Source of the DNA: Chloroflexota bacterium
GTDB taxonomy: Bacteria; Chloroflexota; Anaerolineae; J102
DNA length: 37,790 nucleotides
Assembly: GCA_029782215.1 (NCBI GenBank)
Contig: JAKOVD010000155.1
Coordinates: forward strand, 1-37,790
Direction: 5' to 3'
The notes below the pieces were generated by a model. The model was not told where the DNA came from. It saw only the letters and a list, made by a program, of their open reading frames with translations, and did not search any database. Within the stretch, counting starts at the first letter, position 1. The number at the start of each line of letters is the position of its first letter. Below, in pieces: positions 8,595 through 16,441 of this stretch. A program made the position numbers and the translations under genes.

Positions 8595-9479
8595 ATGTCA
8601 CCTCCGGGAATCACCGGTCCGGTCTACGGCGCCGTGGCGGCCAAAGTTGCGGAGTGGGCCGAGTCGCACCCCGACATTCGCGCCGTAATTGTCGTGGGCT
8701 CCTTCGCCCGCCCTGGCGGCATGGCAGACACCTGGTCGGACCTTGACCTGATCGTGTTCGCCGATGATCCCGCTGCCTTTGTCGCCGATTCCACCTGGCT
8801 ACAGCAGTTCGGCGCTGTCCTTGCTCCCAAGCTCAGCGATCACGGTCGCGGCACACCGGAATGGCTGGTGTTGTACGAAGACGGAAGCAAGATCGACTTC
8901 ATGTTCGCCGCCGCAGGTGGCAACCTGGCGCACATGCTGGGGGCGTTTCCCTACCAGGATGTGCTGCGCCGGGGTGTACGCGTCCTTGTCAACAAGACAC
9001 CTTCGCCAGGTTCGCTTCCGCCGCCCGCGCCGCCCGCTCCCGAGGTCAGACCATCGGCAGACGCCTTCGCCAATACCATCTACGGCGCCCTGATCGCCGC
9101 GGACAAGACGGCGCGGCTGCTGCGCCGGGGTGACCCCTGGCGCGCCAAGATGCTGTGTGACGCCGAGATCAAGGGCTACCTCCTGGACATGCTGGCCTGG
9201 CATGCCCAGGCCACTGAGGGTCATGATACCTGGTACGACGGTCGTTTTCTCGACCACTGGGCTGACCCACGAGCCCTGGCAGCCCTTCCCAGCTGCTTTG
9301 CCGCCTACGAAGCCTCTGACCTCTGGCGGGCCACAGAGGCAACCCTTGACCTCTTTGCCTGGCTGGCAGCCGAAACAGCGCAGCGATGGGGATTCGTGCT
9401 GCCGGCGGCCGCCATCGCCGCCACAAGACGACGTCTGCGGCAAATGCGCCCCGCGGGCGACGCCGCAGACGGGGCCTAG
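8595..9479 (+). CDS. ANT(6)/streptomycin-adenylyltransferase-like nucleotidyltransferase
   Basis: From ATG 8595 the product is 294 residues. The N-terminal nucleotidyltransferase core reads VVGSFARPGGMADTWSDLDLIVF: a GS motif followed by the DxD metal-binding pair at Asp49 and Asp51. It continues with WLVLYEDGSKIDFMFA, where the third acidic residue (DF) is expected. This organisation is that of the aminoglycoside 6-adenylyltransferase (AadK/ANT(6)) family, which transfers AMP from ATP to streptomycin. Many environmental members have no proven resistance role, so I do not call it a resistance gene. The C-terminal helical part (LLRRGDPWRAKMLCDAEIKGYLLDMLAWHAQ) also fits the family. Its stop overlaps the stop of the opposing small gene. 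Confidence 0.78.
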   Translation: MSPPGITGPVYGAVAAKVAEWAESHPDIRAVIVVGSFARPGGMADTWSDLDLIVFADDPAAFVADSTWLQQFGAVLAPKLSDHGRGTPEWLVLYEDGSKIDFMFAAAGGNLAHMLGAFPYQDVLRRGVRVLVNKTPSPGSLPPPAPPAPEVRPSADAFANTIYGALIAADKTARLLRRGDPWRAKMLCDAEIKGYLLDMLAWHAQATEGHDTWYDGRFLDHWADPRALAALPSCFAAYEASDLWRATEATLDLFAWLAAETAQRWGFVLPAAAIAATRRRLRQMRPAGDAADGA

Positions 9480-9640
9480 AGCCAACCGGCGCCGCGCAGC
9501 AGATCGGTCAACGGCCTGGATCCAGAGAACGCTTCGATCAGGGCCAACACAAGCCCACAGGCAATCGCCGCCAACACCACACCAGCCAGGGTCATGACCA
9601 CCACCTGCATGGGGCTGCGCCGTGACGGCGGTGTGGTCAT
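9476..9640 (-). CDS. Tiny single-span membrane protein, unknown function
   Basis: From ATG 9640, preceded by GGAGAG at 7 nt spacing, the product is 54 residues: a short Arg-rich N-terminus, one transmembrane helix (VVVMTLAGVVLAAIACGLVLALI) and a polar tail. It is the last gene of the leftward operon after the AlkZ-like gene (67-bp gap). Its stop codon overlaps that of the convergent nucleotidyltransferase. A much longer upstream extension of the frame overlaps the AlkZ-like gene and is rejected. No homologue is recognised. Confidence 0.5.
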   Translation of the reverse strand: MTTPPSRRSPMQVVVMTLAGVVLAAIACGLVLALIEAFSGSRPLTDLLRGAGWL

Positions 9641-9707
9641 GGGCCACTCTCCGGGCAGAAGAAGGACCCCGCCACAGACCCGACCGCGACCGGAAGCGCC
9701 CAACCTC

Positions 9708-10580
9708 TCATGCCGCCTCACCGGCCAGCTCCTTCCAGACCCACCAGTCTCCTTTCTCGCCCTCGATGCGCCCTCCCGGCAAAACCTCCCCGGCCGCAGC
9801 CAGACGCTCAAGCGCGTTGTCGACCTCGCCCTGCTTCCACTGGAACACCTTGCGCACGTGGGCGGCGGTCGCCGCGCCCACCGACGCCAGGTAGAGGCCT
9901 GCCAGGCGCTGGCGCGCAGCTGCCCGCGTGACGGCACGCGCCCGCACGGGCAGGTCCGGATACCAGCGATGCGTACAATCGTAGATGAAGCTGTAGCGCC
10001 AGGCGCCCGTGGCAGCCACGCCAACGGGCAAGATCTTGAAATCCCGCTGCAAAGCCACCAGGGCATTCTCGAAAGGGGTATTGCTGGCGGCGCTTGTCAG
10101 GTGGATCTGGCGGCGCATGTTCACCGTATCGAGGGGTCCCGTCTCCAGCAGGGCCTCGTAGATCAGCCTGGCTTCGTGGGTAAGCTGCCCGTCCCGGTAC
10201 TGGTCGAGGTAGTCCTGCTCTGGCTCGCCGTAGTTCTCGCTGAGAGCGTAAAACACAGGCGCCAGGTCCAGGGCGATAAGGGTCGCCCGGCCGCGCAGGA
10301 CCTTGGCATAGTACCACCAGCGCTTATCCAGGGATCGGTCTTTCCAGCCCCAGGTGATGTGACCAGGGTCATCATGCTCATCGGCCACGGGCCGGTCGCC
10401 GGCGACGGCCGCCCACAGGCTGGGAAGCACCACCCCGGCAATCGGCCAGAAGTAGACAAAGCCGCGCTCGGCGACAAAGCCCTGCGCCTCCTGAATCGTG
10501 CGCAGACGACGCTCAGAGCGCAGCCGGAAGGTGCGCTCGCGGTACCGCTTCAGCCGGGCTGGATCAAGCGCAACCGACAT
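9708..10580 (-). CDS. AlkZ/YcaQ-like winged-helix protein
   Basis: From ATG 10580 the product is 290 residues. Text such as ALDPARLKRYRERTFRLRSERRL, GFVYFWPIAGVVLPSLW, HITWGWKDRSLDKRWWYYAKVLRG and the C-terminal winged-helix stretches (HVRKVFQWKQGEVDNALERLAAAGEV) match my knowledge of the HTH_42 superfamily. That group contains the interstrand-crosslink DNA glycosylases AlkZ and YcaQ. Members of this shorter branch are annotated AlkZ-related. I cannot identify the catalytic QxQ/QxD pair, so glycosylase activity is not assured. It sits 22 bp after the pRiA4b ORF-3-like gene in the operon. The start was chosen because the longer frame (to 10712) is a low-complexity Arg stretch overlapping the neighbour. 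Confidence 0.65.
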   Translation of the reverse strand: MSVALDPARLKRYRERTFRLRSERRLRTIQEAQGFVAERGFVYFWPIAGVVLPSLWAAVAGDRPVADEHDDPGHITWGWKDRSLDKRWWYYAKVLRGRATLIALDLAPVFYALSENYGEPEQDYLDQYRDGQLTHEARLIYEALLETGPLDTVNMRRQIHLTSAASNTPFENALVALQRDFKILPVGVAATGAWRYSFIYDCTHRWYPDLPVRARAVTRAAARQRLAGLYLASVGAATAAHVRKVFQWKQGEVDNALERLAAAGEVLPGGRIEGEKGDWWVWKELAGEAA

Positions 10581-10602
10581 CAGGGCTCTACCTCGGGCGC
10601 TC

Positions 10603-11385
10603 CTACGAGTCCTCCTCCTCTTCGTCCGCCTCCTCCACCCAGTCTGGGTACTGGAGCGGCGCATCGCCCACCGATTCGACCAGGAAGGGATATTCACGGT
10701 CGTCGGGGGCATTGGGATTGATGGCGCTCACCTTGACCTTGAAGCGCCACTCATCACCATAATCAAACAGATACATAAACTGTCGGCCCTTGTGCAGGTC
10801 GAGCGACTCAAGCGTTGTGTTCCACCCTGCACCGGGCTCTCCTACATCCAGGCCCTCGCCATCCCCGAAGAGCGGCCCCAGCATTTCGGCATCATCCACA
10901 GTGCGCAGCATGGAAAACAGGGCGTCGGTCAGGAACGACGGAAGGCCCAGCTCGCGCTGGAGGGCGTCGGCGAGTTGCGCTTGCTCTGCGCTGCTCATGC
11001 TCTTGATGTTGTCAAGAAACGCCTGTCGTTCCTCAGGAGTCGAAGGCATGTCATCGGGCAATTCGCCGGATAGATCATTGGCAACCCGGCGAGTCGCCGC
11101 GGCGAAACCACCCTCAGCCGCGTCGCCCGCTTCGTCTTCCCCTTCTTCGTCGTCTTCCTCAAACGTCCAATCGTCCTCCAGGGCATATTCAGGCCCTTGA
11201 TACTCTGTGGAGGCGTCCCAGGCTTTGCCGCTCATAAAGAATGAGTACATGTGGTCGGCATCCCAGTCAAAAGCATCCTGAATGGCGAAGTGCAGATCTT
11301 CCAGCGTCTGCTCAGCGCTCAGTTCCAGCTTGCGCCAGGTGCGGCCAGTCCCGGGAAGTGAGACATGAAAGGTGTAGGTCTTCAT
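10603..11385 (-). CDS. Plasmid pRiA4b ORF-3-like protein
   Basis: The 260-residue product opens with MKTYTFHVSLPGTGRTWRKLELSAEQTLEDLHFAIQDAFDWDADHMYSFF and ends with FMYLFDYGDEWRFKVKV, the two halves of the pRiA4b ORF-3 domain. An acidic insert (EEDDEEGEDEAGDAAEGG, about residues 76-93) and a helical middle region separate them, and the C-terminus is again acidic. The molecular function of the family is unknown. Homologues occur on plasmids, next to transposons and in chromosomes. It lies in the leftward operon between the YhhN and AlkZ-like genes. Confidence 0.85.
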   Translation of the reverse strand: MKTYTFHVSLPGTGRTWRKLELSAEQTLEDLHFAIQDAFDWDADHMYSFFMSGKAWDASTEYQGPEYALEDDWTFEEDDEEGEDEAGDAAEGGFAAATRRVANDLSGELPDDMPSTPEERQAFLDNIKSMSSAEQAQLADALQRELGLPSFLTDALFSMLRTVDDAEMLGPLFGDGEGLDVGEPGAGWNTTLESLDLHKGRQFMYLFDYGDEWRFKVKVSAINPNAPDDREYPFLVESVGDAPLQYPDWVEEADEEEEDS

Positions 11386-11400
11386 CGTGAGCCTCGGTGA

Positions 11401-12231
11401 TCAGGAACCGGCAGCCCCCGCCAGGCGCAGGGCTGCGGCGACAGAAAAGACGATCAACATCTGCCCGGGTCCATAGGTCAGCCAGATGACGTCGCCGATC
11501 TGGGGAAAGGTCAGCCCGCTGAACAACCGCCCTGCCAGGATGAGATCGCTGAGAAGGAACAGGCAGGCGCCCACGGCCAGGGGGATGAAGACCGCAGCCT
11601 GCAACGCCAGGCCGGTGGCGAGGCCGGCGGTGCTGGCCAGAAGCAAGGCGTAGGGAAGCGCCGCCCAATGCAGAAGGCTAGGTTTCTGGCCGCGAAAGAC
11701 CACCAGGTACCACCCTACGCAGCCCACGACCAGCCAGATCGCCAAAGCCGCCCAGCGCGGTCCCGGCGCATCCAGCCCCATCTGGTTGCCGAAGCCCAGG
11801 AAGGCAGTCACGTACAAGACCTGGCAGACGGCGAAAGCGCCGATTCCGGCCAACACATGCGGCTCGACAGGCAGCAGGCGCGCCATGAACAGGTCGCCAA
11901 CAAGCCCGCAGGTCATGCCCAAAGCCACCAGCAGCGCATAGCGCTCCACCGCGGCCGAGCTTCCCTGGCTGAAGGCAAACCAACTCCACCCCGCCACGAC
12001 CAGCACCAACGACGAGGCGATGCGGGTGGACAGCGGCATCCGCCGTTCGTCCTCCCCTCCGCGACCGTACAGGAACCCGCCAAAAAGCAGGAGCGCCCAC
12101 AGCACCAACAGGAGGAGAAGCCACCCTTGTTCGGCAGACTTCAGTGTAGTGGGAACCACACCGAAGAGGATAGCACACGTGGCAGAGCACAGCAACGCCG
12201 CAGGGTCTGGGGCCAGGAGGGCCTGAAGCAC
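11401..12231 (-). CDS. YhhN/TMEM86-family membrane protein (lysoplasmalogenase-like)
   Basis: The probable start is GTG 12231, directly after the MFS stop. No ATG is available before several transmembrane helices. From there the product is 276 residues with about eight hydrophobic helices. GLVGDLFMARLLP, LFLLSDLILAGRLFS and the C-terminal VIWLTYGPGQMLIVF are the conserved polar patches of the YhhN/TMEM86 family. Characterised members hydrolyse the vinyl-ether bond of lysoplasmalogens. Activity here is inferred from the family only. Spacing of one base after the MFS gene indicates translational coupling. Confidence 0.72.
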   Translation of the reverse strand: MLQALLAPDPAALLCSATCAILFGVVPTTLKSAEQGWLLLLLVLWALLLFGGFLYGRGGEDERRMPLSTRIASSLVLVVAGWSWFAFSQGSSAAVERYALLVALGMTCGLVGDLFMARLLPVEPHVLAGIGAFAVCQVLYVTAFLGFGNQMGLDAPGPRWAALAIWLVVGCVGWYLVVFRGQKPSLLHWAALPYALLLASTAGLATGLALQAAVFIPLAVGACLFLLSDLILAGRLFSGLTFPQIGDVIWLTYGPGQMLIVFSVAAALRLAGAAGS

Positions 12232-12232
12232 G

Positions 12233-13588
12233 TCAGACGACCGGCTGTTCGGACCCAGAAGATGCAGGCGGGTCCCAGCGCGGCTCCGCCACCCCCCAAC
12301 GCATGGCCACCCAGGCCGAAAAATAGAACAAGGCGCTGATCGCAAAAAGCAGACTGTAGCTGATTCCGGCCAGCCAGGCGCCGGCCAGCGGCCCGACCAG
12401 GCTGACCGCCCCCACGGCGGTGTTGGCCATGCCGGCATAGGTGGGCCGCCGGTCATGAGGGGCAAATTCCAGCACAATCAGAATGCCGGAGACCACGATG
12501 GCGCCCGAAGTGATGCCCATGCCGAAGAAGACGAGGTCGTACCAACGCGCTGACGGCGCCAGCCAGGCCACGAGAAAGGCGATCATGGAGGCCAGCGCGC
12601 CCAGCTCCAGCGACAGCTTGTGCCCGTAGCGATCGGCAAGCAGGCCGAAGGTCAGGTTAGCGGTGGTTTGGCCCAGCAGGATCTCGGCCGTATAAATGCC
12701 CACCTTCCCATCTGGGATGTTGAAACGCTGCACCGCCGCCACTGTGACAAAGGCAGTGCCCATGCTGCCCAACACCAGCAGCAGACGTGCGAGCAGATAG
12801 CGCCGGAAATTGGCATCCTGCTGCACCAATCCCGGCAGCGCCGCAAAGAACTCCCGGTTGCTGCGCCTTGGCGCCTTCGCCGCCCGCAGGGGTTCCCTGG
12901 CGCCCGCCAGAAACACCCAGCTCAGGGTCACGCCGACGGCGGCGAAGATGAAGATATAGGTGAAATTAACCGGAAACGGATAGGTATTGAGCAGGCGCGT
13001 GGCCATGAAGGCGCTGAAGATGCCGACGGCGGCGCCCAGGAAAAGGGTGACGCCCATGAAGCGCCCGCGCACGGCCACCGGAAAGCAGCGCGCAATCAGC
13101 TCCTGCCAGGAGGGCGCCACCACGCCCGCTCCCAGGCCATGCCAGCCGTAGCCCAGGAAGAACACAGCCAGCGCCAGGGCCGGCGAAACCAATGCCAGCG
13201 GCGCCGCCAGTACGATGATCCACATCGGCAGGCGTTCCAGGAAAAGGCCAAGATTGACGACCACCGCCTTCTTGCGCGGCAGCCGCTCGATCACGTTGGC
13301 GGTAAAGAGCTGTGGAAGAAACCAGGCGCCCTGGGCGATCATCGCCGCCAACCCGATAAAGAGGGGATTGGGGGTCAGCTTGGTGATAAACAGAGGGACG
13401 ATGGTGGTTGACGAGAGGAAGGATATGCCAAACCAGAACCACACGCCGTCGAGCAGGTTGAAGGCGAAATTCCAGCGATAGTTGCGCCAGACCTCACCTT
13501 GCAGCTCCTCATCGGTGCGCACAGGTAAAGGGCGGTCAAGCTCCAGTAACCGCCTCATCACCCCCCGCCGCCTTACTTGCACCGTCAT
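12233..13588 (-). CDS. Major facilitator superfamily transporter
   Basis: From ATG 13588 the product is 451 residues with about 12 hydrophobic segments. After a cytosolic start (VWRNYRWNFAFNLLDGVWFWFGISFLSSTTIVPLF) come the helix 2-3 loop with basic residues (NVIERLPRKKAVVVN) and the repeat-2 equivalent LLADRYGHKLSLELGAL, close to the MFS GxLaDRxGxK pattern. The substrate is unknown; efflux of a small molecule is likely but not shown. The longer frame to 13735 overlaps the ATP-grasp gene and is low complexity. In the operon it follows the ATP-grasp gene by 22 bp. Confidence 0.85.
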   Translation of the reverse strand: MTVQVRRRGVMRRLLELDRPLPVRTDEELQGEVWRNYRWNFAFNLLDGVWFWFGISFLSSTTIVPLFITKLTPNPLFIGLAAMIAQGAWFLPQLFTANVIERLPRKKAVVVNLGLFLERLPMWIIVLAAPLALVSPALALAVFFLGYGWHGLGAGVVAPSWQELIARCFPVAVRGRFMGVTLFLGAAVGIFSAFMATRLLNTYPFPVNFTYIFIFAAVGVTLSWVFLAGAREPLRAAKAPRRSNREFFAALPGLVQQDANFRRYLLARLLLVLGSMGTAFVTVAAVQRFNIPDGKVGIYTAEILLGQTTANLTFGLLADRYGHKLSLELGALASMIAFLVAWLAPSARWYDLVFFGMGITSGAIVVSGILIVLEFAPHDRRPTYAGMANTAVGAVSLVGPLAGAWLAGISYSLLFAISALFYFSAWVAMRWGVAEPRWDPPASSGSEQPVV

Positions 13589-13610
13589 AAGCTGTTCGCG
13601 CCGCCCTCTC

Positions 13611-14819
13611 CTAATCCATTGCCTTGGACGGCGGCGGCAGTGTCGCCAGGAAGTCCGCCGCAAAGCGCTCGACGTAGGCGGCCAACAACGCCTCCACGCG
13701 GACAGGGTCAGGCGAAGCGACCAGGAGGCCGGCATGATGAAGCTTCTGCAGTCGCCAGACGATCTCCGGCTCCGTATAGCCTGACAAGTCGGGCCACTCC
13801 TGCCTGGCCAGGCAGTTGATCAGTCCGCCGTAATCCTTTCTGACCGGCGGCAGCACGTATGGCTCCCCGCGTGCATGTGCCACCTCAAGGCGCGCCCATT
13901 CCGCCCACGGATTAAGGCCAGAGCCCGCTTCGACAAGCCGGTCCAGGTTGGCCCCGCCCACCCGCGCAGCCATCTCCAGGAAATAGTACCTGCCATCGGC
14001 GTGCGCCCGGATGAATTCGGCGTGCGTCACGCCGCGCACCATGCCCATCGCCGCGATAACCTCGCGATTGAGCGCTTCCAGGAGCTGCTCCTCGGCGGCG
14101 CCGCGCGGGAGCGTGCGCGACATGAAGACGCCGCCCTCGTGCATCACGCTCATGGGGGGCCGGCCGTACTGGTGTGCTGTGGCAAACACGACCTCGCGCT
14201 CCGAAACGATGGAGTCGACATGGAAGACGTCTCCCGGCAGAAACTGCTCGAGCACGTAAAAAGACTGGCGATCGCCCAACACGTCCAGCGCCCGCCAGAA
14301 CTCTTCCGCATCATGGATCTTCTTGATCCCGATCGAACCCGCCTCCGAGCGCGGCTTCAGGACCCAGGGAGCCGGAGTGCGCGCCATGAAGTCGCGCAGG
14401 CGATCGTAATTGAGCACGTGCACAAAGTCGGGGACGGGGATGCCGTTTTCCCGCGCCTGCATCCGCATCGCCAGCTTGTCGCGAAAATAGCGCACCGTCG
14501 TCTCGCCCATACCCGGGATACGCAGGTGCTCGCGCAGATGCGCCGCGGTCTCGACATCGAAATCGTCCAGCGGCACAATGCGGTCGATCTGCCGGTCACG
14601 CGCCAGGTAACTCACGCTGTGGACCAGGTCGGGGCCGATGCTCAGGTCCGGCATCAGAAAACGTTCATCGATGCTGTCCATGGGCCAGGGCTCGTCCACC
14701 AGCTTCTGGCGTGTCAGCAGCAGTGTACGGCAGCCCAACTGCTTGCACGTTTCGATAAAGCGCGCCCCTTTGAAATAGCTGGCGATGCAGAGGATGGTCG
14801 TGGCTGCCGATGAGGTCAT
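13611..14819 (-). CDS. ATP-grasp domain protein (carbamoyl-phosphate-synthetase/biotin-carboxylase-like ligase)
   Basis: From ATG 14819 (GGAG 8-9 nt upstream) the product is 402 residues. It has an N-terminal nucleotide-binding-like pre-ATP-grasp domain (TTILCIASYFKGARFIETCKQLGCRTLLLTRQK). The ATP-grasp core follows: RYFRDKLAMRMQARENGIPVPDF, WVLKPRSEAGSIGIKKI (phosphate-binding loop), FYVLEQFLPGDVFHVDSIV and YYFLEMAARVGGANLDRLVEAGSG (metal-binding EMAxRxGG). Such enzymes activate a carboxylate as acyl-phosphate and join it to an amine or thiol. The substrates are not deducible. As first gene of a leftward operon with an MFS transporter it might make a small peptide or ligand that is exported, but that is speculation. 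Confidence 0.83.
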   Translation of the reverse strand: MTSSAATTILCIASYFKGARFIETCKQLGCRTLLLTRQKLVDEPWPMDSIDERFLMPDLSIGPDLVHSVSYLARDRQIDRIVPLDDFDVETAAHLREHLRIPGMGETTVRYFRDKLAMRMQARENGIPVPDFVHVLNYDRLRDFMARTPAPWVLKPRSEAGSIGIKKIHDAEEFWRALDVLGDRQSFYVLEQFLPGDVFHVDSIVSEREVVFATAHQYGRPPMSVMHEGGVFMSRTLPRGAAEEQLLEALNREVIAAMGMVRGVTHAEFIRAHADGRYYFLEMAARVGGANLDRLVEAGSGLNPWAEWARLEVAHARGEPYVLPPVRKDYGGLINCLARQEWPDLSGYTEPEIVWRLQKLHHAGLLVASPDPVRVEALLAAYVERFAADFLATLPPPSKAMD

Positions 14820-14907
14820 GTGCGAGCTCCTGCTGCGGATGGGACCAGCACCACACAAGCGCCGGTCGCCGGCGGATGACATACCGGTCGAAAAATGGGC
14901 GGAAAGG

Positions 14908-14913
14908 ATTATA
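14908..14913 (-). promoter_or_regulatory. Extended -10 promoter for the ATP-grasp/MFS/YhhN operon
   Basis: The minus strand reads TGCTATAAT, a TGn-extended perfect -10, predicting a start near 14901 and a leader of about 80 nt to ATG 14819. The -35 is poor, as is typical for extended -10 promoters. It overlaps back to back with the folC promoter. Confidence 0.55.
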
Positions 14914-14918
14914 GCATA

Positions 14919-14947
14919 TTTACTTTTGAGGTTGCTTGGACTAGAAT
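14919..14947 (+). promoter_or_regulatory. Promoter of the folC-lon operon
   Basis: TTTACT (14919-14924), 17 bp and TAGAAT (14942-14947) predict a start near 14954, about 40 nt before ATG 14993. The alternative GTG 14951 would lie upstream of the transcript start. Confidence 0.5.
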
Positions 14948-14992
14948 CGCGTGATCTACACTGCTCAAATACCTTTTCCTGTGTTCTTGCCG

Positions 14993-16441
14993 ATGTCCAA
15001 CTATCAGCAGACCCTCGAGGCGATCCACAGCTACGTCGACTACAGCCGCACGCGGCAGATTCCCTATAACACCAGCACCTACAACCTGGACCGCATGCGG
15101 GCGCTGTGTGGTCTGCTGGATAACCCGCAGGACCGCTTCCCCTCACTGCACATTGCCGGCAGCAAGGGCAAAGGCTCCACGGCGGCGATGACGGCGGCTA
15201 TTCTGCAGGCGGCAGGCTACCGCACGGGACTCTATACTTCGCCCCATCTGCACAGCTTTCGCGAGCGCCTGCGCATCAACGGCACGCTGATCTCCCAGGA
15301 CGACCTGGTGAGCCTGTGGGAGGAGATCCGGCCGCTCGTCGAATCCCTGCACCGGACGACGACCTTCGAGATCATCACCGCCCTGGCGTTCCTCTACTTC
15401 AGTCGCCCGCCCGTAGATTGGGCCGTGCTGGAGGTTGGCCTGGGTGGGCGCCTCGATGCAACCAATGTCGTCCACCCGCGCGCCTGCGCCATCACACCAC
15501 TCAGTTACGAGCACACTGATCTGCTTGGTCACACGCTCAGCCTGATCGCCTTTGAGAAGGCCGGCATCATCAAGCCCGAAGTCCCCGTTGTCGTGGGGCC
15601 GCAGGCGCCCGAAGCCATGTCCGTCATCGAAAGCGTCGCCGCTGAGACCGGCGTCCAACTGTGGCGGGTTGACAACAGCGACGAGGCGCACTGGCGTTGG
15701 ATCGTGCACGAAGCGACCCCCACCGGTGTCCGCTTCGACATCATGGGTCCGACCGATGTCTACAAGGACCTGTGGGTGCCGCTGGCGGGCCGCCACCAGG
15801 CCGCCAATGCGGCGGTGGCCGTCGCTCTGCTGCACGCCCTCGAGTCCGCTCCCCCGCCGGCAGCCGTCCGCCAGGGTCTTGCCCGTGCCTATTGGCCTGG
15901 ACGCCTGGAATCGATCAGCCTGCAGCCGCATATCGTAGTCGACAGCGCTCACAACCGTCACAGCGCCGAACAGATGCAGTTGGCCCTGGCCCTGTTTCCC
16001 TACCGGCGCTTGATCCTGCTGTTCGGCGCTTCCGCCGACAAGGATATCCACGGCATGCTCGAGGTCCTGGGACCGGAAGCCGCTACCGTCATCGTCACCC
16101 GCAGCTTCCATCCGCGCGCCTCCGACCCCAACGAGCTTGGCGATCTTGCCCGCAGCGTCCTGCCGGACACCCCTGTCCACGTGACCTTTGGCGTTCCCGA
16201 AGCCCTCAAGCTGGCAAGCGACCTTGCGGGTCCGGACGACCTGGTCCTGGTCACAGGTTCCATCTTCGTCGTTGCCGACGTTCGGGAAAGCTGGAATGCA
16301 CTTCACCCCGAGGCGTTTCCCCCTGATGATTGGGTTCACGTCGCCGAGCCTATCACCGGTGATGGCCTACATGCCCACACCGGTCCCGGCGGCGTCCCTT
16401 CTGCCGACGCCTCACCCCTGCCCTCGTCACCCAACTCATGA
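14993..16441 (+). CDS. folC: Folylpolyglutamate synthase / dihydrofolate synthase
   Basis: From ATG 14993 the product is 482 residues. The Mur-ligase-type P-loop GSKGKGST is at residues 56-63. LEVGLGGRLDATNVVHPRACAITPLSYEHTDLLGHTLSLIAFEKAGIIKP is the diagnostic FolC region, with the lysine that becomes carbamylated in the family. VVDSAHNRHSAEQMQLAL is the C-terminal domain hallmark (DxAHN). The enzyme adds glutamate to dihydropteroate or folates with ATP. The tail after about residue 440 is extended and low complexity. It overlaps lon by ATGA (16438-16441), implying translational coupling. A GTG at 14951 is possible as start but precedes the predicted transcript start. Confidence 0.92.
   Translation: MSNYQQTLEAIHSYVDYSRTRQIPYNTSTYNLDRMRALCGLLDNPQDRFPSLHIAGSKGKGSTAAMTAAILQAAGYRTGLYTSPHLHSFRERLRINGTLISQDDLVSLWEEIRPLVESLHRTTTFEIITALAFLYFSRPPVDWAVLEVGLGGRLDATNVVHPRACAITPLSYEHTDLLGHTLSLIAFEKAGIIKPEVPVVVGPQAPEAMSVIESVAAETGVQLWRVDNSDEAHWRWIVHEATPTGVRFDIMGPTDVYKDLWVPLAGRHQAANAAVAVALLHALESAPPPAAVRQGLARAYWPGRLESISLQPHIVVDSAHNRHSAEQMQLALALFPYRRLILLFGASADKDIHGMLEVLGPEAATVIVTRSFHPRASDPNELGDLARSVLPDTPVHVTFGVPEALKLASDLAGPDDLVLVTGSIFVVADVRESWNALHPEAFPPDDWVHVAEPITGDGLHAHTGPGGVPSADASPLPSSPNS

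Noticed and set aside
8595..9479. Calling the ANT(6)-like gene a streptomycin resistance determinant
   Set aside because: The fold is clear but many chromosomal members have no resistance role and nothing in the context supports one.
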